Origin: Bacteroidales bacterium
Lineage (GTDB): Bacteria > Bacteroidota > Bacteroidia > Bacteroidales > Lentimicrobiaceae
Direction of reading: 5' to 3'
DNA length: 30,762 bases
Assembly: GCA_022837485.1 (NCBI GenBank)
Contig: JALHHH010000053.1
Location: 1 to 30,762, forward strand
Shown: one piece after another, positions 25,829-30,762 of the stretch
How positions within the stretch are numbered: the stretch's first letter is position 1
Layout: each line of letters starts with the position of its first letter
Program-made: the position numbers and the translations under genes
Notes under the pieces: model-generated
The model's database searches: none
What the model saw: only the letters and a program-made list of their open reading frames with translations
Told to the model about the DNA's origin: nothing

Positions 25829-26593
25829 ATGAAAAATTCGTTTTTATCGTTTCTGTTTTCCATTCTTTTTCTTTTCAGCCATGCATTTGTCAGTGCCCAG
25901 ACTGAAAATGTCAAACGCATTTTGTTTGTTGTTACCAGTCACGGTGAGCTTGGTTCTACCGGCAAGCCTACGGGCTATTACCTGTCAGAGGTTACCCATC
26001 CCTGGGATGTGCTGGCTGAAGCCGGTTACGAAATATATTTTGTGAGTCCCCTTGGCGGGAAGGCTCCCGTTACGGCTTTTAATATGGAAGATTCGGTTAA
26101 CCGGAAGTTCTGGCAGAATGAAAAATACCGCCACCGCATCGAAAATACCATGAAACCGGAAGATGTGAAGTCTTCGGATTATGTTGCCATTCACTATGCC
26201 GGTGGACATGGTACCATGTGGGATTTCCCGGGCGACACACTTATTGCAAAAATTGGCGCTGAAATTTACGATCAAAACGGAGTTGTCAGTGCCGTTTGTC
26301 ACGGACCGGCCGGTTTACTGAATATACGGCTCAGCGATGGCTCGTATCTGGTATCGGGCAGGCGGGTAAATGCTTTTACCAATGAAGAGGAAGCTGCAGC
26401 CGGTCTTGATGGTGTTGTGCCTTTTCTGCTGGAGGACGGATTGCGTAAGCGGGGTGCCATTTATGAAAAATCGGCTCCCTGGCAAAAACACATTGCCATC
26501 GACGGACGACTGGTAACCGGTCAGAATCCCGCTTCCGCGCATGCGGTCGGAGAAGCAGTACTGCAGCAACTGCGTGTCTTGCAGACGGAATAA
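25829..26593 (+). CDS. Exported DJ-1/PfpI family protein
   Basis: A 254-residue protein with a clear signal peptide (1-23, ending VSA) and one DJ-1/PfpI (class I glutamine amidotransferase-like) domain. The nucleophile-elbow cysteine is Cys157 in SAVCHGPAGL, followed by His158. The supporting glutamate is probably Glu54 in GYYLSEVTHPWDVL, and the AGGHGTMWD motif at 124-132 is typical of the Hsp31/HchA-like branch. These members act as chaperones, glyoxalase III or deglycases; the sequence does not decide which. Export to the periplasm is unusual for the family but recurs in Bacteroidota. It is the first plus-strand gene after the divergent GT39 gene and stands alone. Confidence 0.87.
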   Translation: MKNSFLSFLFSILFLFSHAFVSAQTENVKRILFVVTSHGELGSTGKPTGYYLSEVTHPWDVLAEAGYEIYFVSPLGGKAPVTAFNMEDSVNRKFWQNEKYRHRIENTMKPEDVKSSDYVAIHYAGGHGTMWDFPGDTLIAKIGAEIYDQNGVVSAVCHGPAGLLNIRLSDGSYLVSGRRVNAFTNEEEAAAGLDGVVPFLLEDGLRKRGAIYEKSAPWQKHIAIDGRLVTGQNPASAHAVGEAVLQQLRVLQTE

Positions 26594-26632
26594 TTTTATA
26601 AAGGTAGGTAATTTGCCGGAATCCGGATCCGG

Positions 26633-26652
26633 TAAACTTCGGCTGAAGTTTA
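26633..26652. terminator. Short hairpin between the DJ-1-like and sigma factor genes
   Basis: TAAACTTC/GAAGTTTA forms an 8-bp perfect stem with a GGCT loop, 40 bp after the DJ-1-like stop and 41 bp before the sigma factor ATG. There is no T-tract, so it may be a weak terminator or part of the sigma factor leader. Confidence 0.3.
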
Positions 26653-26692
26653 ACAAAATGCAATCCGGCTTGTTAATCAAATCTATGGACCA

Positions 26693-27283
26693 ATGCCATT
26701 TCAAGCGATGACACCAGATCCGTTCATTCAGTTTATCCGCCCCGCGGCTCAGGGTGATCCCGTTGCCATGCAGCGGGTTTTTCCCTTGATTTATAACGAA
26801 TTGTTCAGCATTGCCAGACGTGTCCGGTTCAATTTTCACGGATTGGATACCATGAATACGACTGCCATCGTTCACGAGGCCTATCTCAAGCTTTCGGATG
26901 GCAGCATTAATCCTGAAAACCGGGCTCATTTCTTTTCCGTAGCAGCCAGGGCTATGCGTCAGGTAATGCTGAATGCAGCCCGGAACAAAAATCGCGATAA
27001 AAGGGGAGGAGGTCTCACGCCCGAACGTCTGCACGAGCTCGAAGACCGTATAAATCTCTCTCCGCACGCCTCCGAACGCATGATCGATTTCGATGAGCTG
27101 CTGAGCAGACTGGAGGAAAAGGACAGGCTGTACGGACAAATTGTGGAATGCCGCTTTTTTTCAGGCCTCAGTATTGAAGAAACGGCCGATGCCCTGAATG
27201 TATCTCCGGCAACGGTCAAGCGCAAGTGGCAGATGGCAAGGGCCTGGCTCTACATTCACATGCCAGCCTTTAACGTATCCTGA
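26693..27283 (+). CDS. ECF-type RNA polymerase sigma factor, kinase-linked (TIGR02999-like)
   Basis: The 196-residue protein (or 191 from the ATG at 26708) has sigma region 2 (about 20-95) and region 4 with a helix-turn-helix (about 140-190; SIEETADALNVSPATVKRKWQMARAWL). Where ordinary ECF sigma factors carry an acidic stretch in region 2.2, this one reads MNTTAIVHEAYLKL with two threonines (56 and 57). That swap is typical of the ECF43-type group (PF07638/TIGR02999), which is encoded beside Ser/Thr kinases and, in Vibrio and Xanthomonas examples, is switched on by threonine phosphorylation. No anti-sigma factor is encoded nearby. Its TGA stop is one base before the kinase ATG, so the two are co-translated. 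Regulated genes are unknown. Confidence 0.92.
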   Translation: MPFQAMTPDPFIQFIRPAAQGDPVAMQRVFPLIYNELFSIARRVRFNFHGLDTMNTTAIVHEAYLKLSDGSINPENRAHFFSVAARAMRQVMLNAARNKNRDKRGGGLTPERLHELEDRINLSPHASERMIDFDELLSRLEEKDRLYGQIVECRFFSGLSIEETADALNVSPATVKRKWQMARAWLYIHMPAFNVS

Positions 27284-27284
27284 C

Positions 27285-29699
27285 ATGGCCTATTCGCTCG
27301 AGAAGCTTGAAGAAGCCTTTGCGATCTGCCTGGAGCTTCCGGAAGCAGACAGGGAGTCATTTATCGCCGAAGCTTCACAGGGAGATCCGGAAATGCAAAA
27401 GGTACTCACCCTGATGATTAAAAATGAAAGGGAGGCTGCCGGATATTTCAGTAATCTTCAGAGAACCATCGCTGGCGGACTTGAAGGGGAGCGCCCACCG
27501 GAACTGGCCCCGGGGACGTTGCTGGGGAATTATATTGTCACGAAATTTCTTGCCCGGGGAGGGATGAGCAACATCTACCTGGCCGAAAGGGCCGACGGTC
27601 AGTACGAACAGGAAGTTGCCGTTAAATGCATTGCAGCGGGGGCATTCAAAACCCGGGATGTTGTGCACACCATAGGCGAGCAGCAAATACTGGCAAAACT
27701 AAGGCATCCCGGAATAGCCACGCTTTACGATGCCGGAGTCACCGCGGAGGGAGTCCCGTATTTCATCATGGAATACATCGATGGCCTTCCGGCCGATGAG
27801 TGGGTGATGAAAAATAATCCGGATCTCAGGGAAAGGCTTTTATTGTTTAAGCGCATAGCTTCTGCTGTAGCACATGCACACAACCACCTGATTCTGCATC
27901 TCGACCTTAAACCATCCAATATCCTGATCGACCATGCGGGACAGGTAAAGCTGCTCGACTTTGGCATTGCAAAAGCTCTTGCGTCAGGCAACCAGGGATC
28001 CGCCGCTTTTGCTGCCACACCTGCAATTGCCGCACCCGAACAGCTAAGCGGAGGCACGCTCACCGCGGCAACCGACGTTTATCAGCTGGGGATGCTGCTT
28101 TATCGGTTGCTGACGGGTAAGTATCCTTTTAAGGAAGATTCGGAAGTAACGGAATTTGCCCCGGTAAAATCATCCGGAGAAAAAGTACTCCCGCTGACAG
28201 AGGATCCCGGACTAAAAGCCATTGTTTCGCATTGCCTTGAACCGGAACCGGATAAGCGTTACCGCTCCATTCCGGGACTGGTACAGGACATCGACAATTA
28301 TCTGAACCATTATCCCCTGGAGGCTTTGCCTGCCGGAAATTTTGGAAAGTTCAGGCTATTTCTTCGGCGTCACCGGGCCGCGGTAACGAGCACAGTTCTT
28401 ATTGTTGCGGCACTTGCAGCTGGTGCGGTAATCAGTCTTTGGCAGGCCGGAGAAGCACGCAAACAGCGCGACCTGGCCGTGAAAAACGAACAGGTATCCA
28501 CGGCTACGACCAACTTCCTGCTCGACCTGTTTATGTCGGCACATCCTTCGAAAACCAGGGGCGATACCATGACGGTATTTCAATTTCTGGATCGCGGATA
28601 CGAGGAGGCCGGGAATTACAATGGGCCTGCCGAACTGAGGCTGGCGATGCTCACAACCATCGGGAAACTCTATCGTTCCCTGGGTGACTACACAAAATCG
28701 CGGGCAGCACTCGACAAGGCGTTTGCCCTGGCGCGCGACTCAGCCCTGCCTTTGTCTGTATCCTACATAGGTGCGGTAGAGCAGCTTGCTCTTTATCAGC
28801 GCGATGTGGGCAATAACGATTCGGCCCTCCGATTGATGAAAGAGGTAATGGAACTTTACCGGCTGGCAGGACATCCCGAAAAGGACAGCACATATACCGC
28901 CTCGCTGAAATACCTTTCATACATATACCGGAACCTGGAGAAAACGGACAGTGCCGAGATGCTTATCCGTAAAGCCATTGGTCTGGAAGAACAAATCTGG
29001 CCGTCGCGGCGCAATATAAATCTTGCCGAAAGCTATTACATACTCGGGGTACTTCAGCGCAACAAAGGGGAGTATCGGGAAGCAGTAACCAGCATTACGG
29101 AGTCTCTCGAACTGTGCGAAAGCATTATGGGAACCAACTTCCCGGGTACCATTGCCAATCTGAACCTCCTGTCGGGAACCTTAAGTCAGGCCGGCCGATA
29201 CGATGAAGCCCTTGTACACAGCAGGAGAGCCAGGAGTATCGCAGCCCGGCTTTATGGAGAAAATCATATGGAAACGGCAACCTCCACCGATAACCTGGGC
29301 GGAATATTTATGAAACTCGGAGCTACCGACAGCGCCGCATACTATTTCAGAACCGGCCTTAACATCCGCCACCACCTGTATCCGGAACGTAATAATACAC
29401 ACGTTATGATATCCACCAACAATATGCTTTCGCTTTTCGTAAAGACACAACAGCCCGATTCGGTCTACAAATACCTGAAGGAAGCCCTTAGAGTAGGCAA
29501 ATCCACGAAAGTGCAGGCAAGGCAGCGGGCTGTCACCTACTGGCAGGCCGGTGAATTCTACGAACAGATTGCCCGTCCAGATTCCGCCCGTTATTATTAT
29601 GAAAGAGCCCTCGCTGAAAACCGTTCGTATTTACCCGAAAACGATGAGCGTATAAAAAGTGTTCTGGAGAAATTGAAAAGTGTCGGATACAAAGAATAA
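27285..29699 (+). CDS. Transmembrane Ser/Thr protein kinase with TPR repeats
   Basis: An 804-residue protein from the ATG at 27285, one base after the sigma factor stop; a longer frame from 27198 would overlap the sigma gene and is rejected. Residues 1-75 form a helical region typical of sigma-linked kinases. The kinase domain (about 83-345) has a glycine loop ARGGMSNIYLAE, Lys114, Glu132, the catalytic HLDLKPSN (Asp207), DFG at 225-227 and APE at 250-252 with Thr245 before it. The usual HRD is HLD here. One membrane helix (about 367-386) leads to a long region (about 400-800) rich in TPR-like repeats with dipeptide pairs such as LYRSLGDYTKSRAALDKAF. The TPR part is probably periplasmic and senses a partner. 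Inferred role: phosphorylate the adjoining ECF sigma factor. Confidence 0.93.
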   Translation: MAYSLEKLEEAFAICLELPEADRESFIAEASQGDPEMQKVLTLMIKNEREAAGYFSNLQRTIAGGLEGERPPELAPGTLLGNYIVTKFLARGGMSNIYLAERADGQYEQEVAVKCIAAGAFKTRDVVHTIGEQQILAKLRHPGIATLYDAGVTAEGVPYFIMEYIDGLPADEWVMKNNPDLRERLLLFKRIASAVAHAHNHLILHLDLKPSNILIDHAGQVKLLDFGIAKALASGNQGSAAFAATPAIAAPEQLSGGTLTAATDVYQLGMLLYRLLTGKYPFKEDSEVTEFAPVKSSGEKVLPLTEDPGLKAIVSHCLEPEPDKRYRSIPGLVQDIDNYLNHYPLEALPAGNFGKFRLFLRRHRAAVTSTVLIVAALAAGAVISLWQAGEARKQRDLAVKNEQVSTATTNFLLDLFMSAHPSKTRGDTMTVFQFLDRGYEEAGNYNGPAELRLAMLTTIGKLYRSLGDYTKSRAALDKAFALARDSALPLSVSYIGAVEQLALYQRDVGNNDSALRLMKEVMELYRLAGHPEKDSTYTASLKYLSYIYRNLEKTDSAEMLIRKAIGLEEQIWPSRRNINLAESYYILGVLQRNKGEYREAVTSITESLELCESIMGTNFPGTIANLNLLSGTLSQAGRYDEALVHSRRARSIAARLYGENHMETATSTDNLGGIFMKLGATDSAAYYFRTGLNIRHHLYPERNNTHVMISTNNMLSLFVKTQQPDSVYKYLKEALRVGKSTKVQARQRAVTYWQAGEFYEQIARPDSARYYYERALAENRSYLPENDERIKSVLEKLKSVGYKE

Positions 29700-29740
29700 G
29701 GACTTGATTAACGGACAATAGTAGTTTGGAATTTGAATAG

Positions 29741-29785
29741 ATAATCGGGGGCGGACGCAAATTTAATGCGTCCGCCCCCGATTAT
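29741..29785. terminator. Bidirectional 19-bp stem-loop between convergent genes
   Basis: A perfect 19-bp inverted repeat (29741-29759 with 29767-29785, core CGGGGGCGGACGCA) with a 7-nt A/T loop lies between the kinase and the convergent T9SS cargo gene. T-tracts are poor on both sides, but the position and strength fit a shared transcription end. Confidence 0.75.
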
Positions 29786-29802
29786 TAATGGTTGCAAACA
29801 GA

Positions 29803-30762
29803 TTAATTAATCCTGATTAACCGCCCGGAGTGCGTTGATCCTCCCGTTGTTATGCGGTAGAAGTAGAATCCGGCCGGGAGAGACTTCCCGTCAAAGGTCA
29901 TCGAATATTTTTCAAAAGCATTGGCGTAACCACGATAAAGCTCACGTTTGCGTTCACCGGTTAAATGGAACAGTTCGAGGGTCACATAACCGCTTAGTTC
30001 CACTTGAAATTCGATGGTAACCTGATGGCTGAAAGGATTGGGGAAAGCCTTTGCACTAATTGCCCGATCCGGTACAGCATCTTCTTCCGAATTGTCGGAG
30101 CCCGTGATTCGATGTGAGAATTTCGTAGTTTGATTGCAATGGTTCCTGTCAATCCAGTCACCGATATAGCCGGCTGCATTGCTCACTATTCCATTGGCAG
30201 GCAGTGGATATTCGCTGGCAAAGTAGTCGTCAATGACAGCCATAGCATCCGACAGGTCAGGGAATAAGCTGAGAGTAACCCCGCTGAGATATACAGCAGC
30301 ATATTGGGTGAACGCAATTTTTGTTGGGGTATTGGGAGGCCAGAATTGTTTTCCTTCTTCCTGGGTAAAGCTTAATCCCCCTACAATAACGTTATAAGGC
30401 CATACCACTCCGGGTTTGGAAAACCAGTATCCTTGTGAGAACGAACAAAGCACCGGTGTCCCCTCCTCAAAGTTCGCAACCAGATTCACGTCTTCTGCCG
30501 GCATTGTAAATGCAAAAGAGGTTTGCACAGAAACCACCTGACCCTCAAGGGTCCAGTTAATAAACTGGTATCCTTCATAAGCCAGAGCCGAGACGGTGAT
30601 CAGGACTCCCGGTTCATAATTGCCTGCTCCATAAACACTGCCTCCCTCCATAGGGTTTGCAATCAGGCTCAGGGTGTACAGATCGGGCGGCAGCATCTGG
30701 AAGCTGGCGTGAATGCTGTGATTGGCGGTTACGTTCTCAAAGAGGTAGGAAGAGACGGCGCC
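29803..30762 (-). CDS. Secreted protein with type A T9SS sorting domain (5'-truncated)
   Basis: The frame stays open to the window edge, so the ATG at 30696 is internal and the gene begins outside. The visible 320 residues show the end of one repeat (YLFENVTANHSIHASFQ), a full divergent InlB-B/Flg_new-type repeat (ANPMEGGSVYGAG...GYQFINWTLEG...MPAEDVNLVANFEEG), a middle region without a clear family (CSFSQGYWFSKPGVVWPYNV; later ASEYPLPANGIVSNAAGYIGDW), and a type A T9SS signal (about the last 85 residues; AKAFPNPFSHQVTIEFQV, GKSLPAGFYFYRI, GRLIRIN). It would be exported through SprA and anchored to or released from the surface. The full size and activity cannot be judged from this end. It is convergent with the kinase gene. 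Confidence 0.9.
   Translation of the reverse strand, partial: GAVSSYLFENVTANHSIHASFQMLPPDLYTLSLIANPMEGGSVYGAGNYEPGVLITVSALAYEGYQFINWTLEGQVVSVQTSFAFTMPAEDVNLVANFEEGTPVLCSFSQGYWFSKPGVVWPYNVIVGGLSFTQEEGKQFWPPNTPTKIAFTQYAAVYLSGVTLSLFPDLSDAMAVIDDYFASEYPLPANGIVSNAAGYIGDWIDRNHCNQTTKFSHRITGSDNSEEDAVPDRAISAKAFPNPFSHQVTIEFQVELSGYVTLELFHLTGERKRELYRGYANAFEKYSMTFDGKSLPAGFYFYRITTGGSTHSGRLIRIN

Noticed and set aside
26315..27139. 274-codon minus-strand frame across the DJ-1-like and sigma factor genes
   Set aside because: It overlaps two well-supported genes and has no domain of its own.
27198..27284. Longer N-terminus for the kinase
   Set aside because: It would overlap the sigma factor helix-turn-helix by 86 bp; the ATG one base after the sigma stop gives the normal family N-terminus.

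Overview
The window looks like a chromosomal segment of a Bacteroidota bacterium, most likely class Bacteroidia (free-living or gut/sediment type rather than Bacteroides itself). The evidence is a full-length SprA/Sov translocon gene, PorP/SprF and PorE-like type IX secretion (T9SS) proteins, both classes of T9SS C-terminal sorting domain, and several matches to the Bacteroidota promoter element TAnnTTTG. GC content appears close to 50 percent. I see no insertion sequence, prophage, rRNA or CRISPR array.

Layout. (1) 1-5918, plus strand: a secretion module made of the C-terminal part of a large HYR-repeat surface protein with a type B sorting domain, a PorP/SprF membrane protein, and a TPR/PD40/OmpA protein resembling PorE. 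(2) 5919-6530: a roughly 610-bp non-coding stretch with two terminators, a tRNA-3'-half-like fragment, a short direct repeat and a possible degraded small ORF. (3) 6531-16394, minus strand: tonB-like, vanZ-like, gcvH, sprA (2416 codons) and ruvA, an order I recall as conserved around sprA in Bacteroidota. (4) 16571-21014, plus strand: a frame-disrupted malic enzyme, malate dehydrogenase and a sirtuin. (5) 21027-23537, plus strand: a frame-disrupted FKBP lipoprotein, recX, prfB with a programmed +1 frameshift, and an ArsC-family reductase. (6) 23694-25637, minus strand: a GT39-type glycosyltransferase followed by a small membrane-anchored HNH protein. (7) 25829-29699, plus strand: a secreted DJ-1/PfpI protein, then an ECF sigma factor paired with a transmembrane TPR Ser/Thr kinase. 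(8) 29803-end, minus strand: the C-terminal part of a secreted protein with a type A T9SS sorting domain.

How the genes fit together. The dominant theme is protein export to the cell surface: sprA encodes the outer-membrane translocon, the first three genes look like a cargo with its dedicated attachment/export partners, and the last gene is another cargo. The malate genes form a small carbon-metabolism group. The sigma factor/kinase pair is the best candidate for a less-studied signalling system. Two conserved genes (malic enzyme and FKBP) each carry an internal gap that shifts the frame; either the strain is losing them or the assembly is wrong there.
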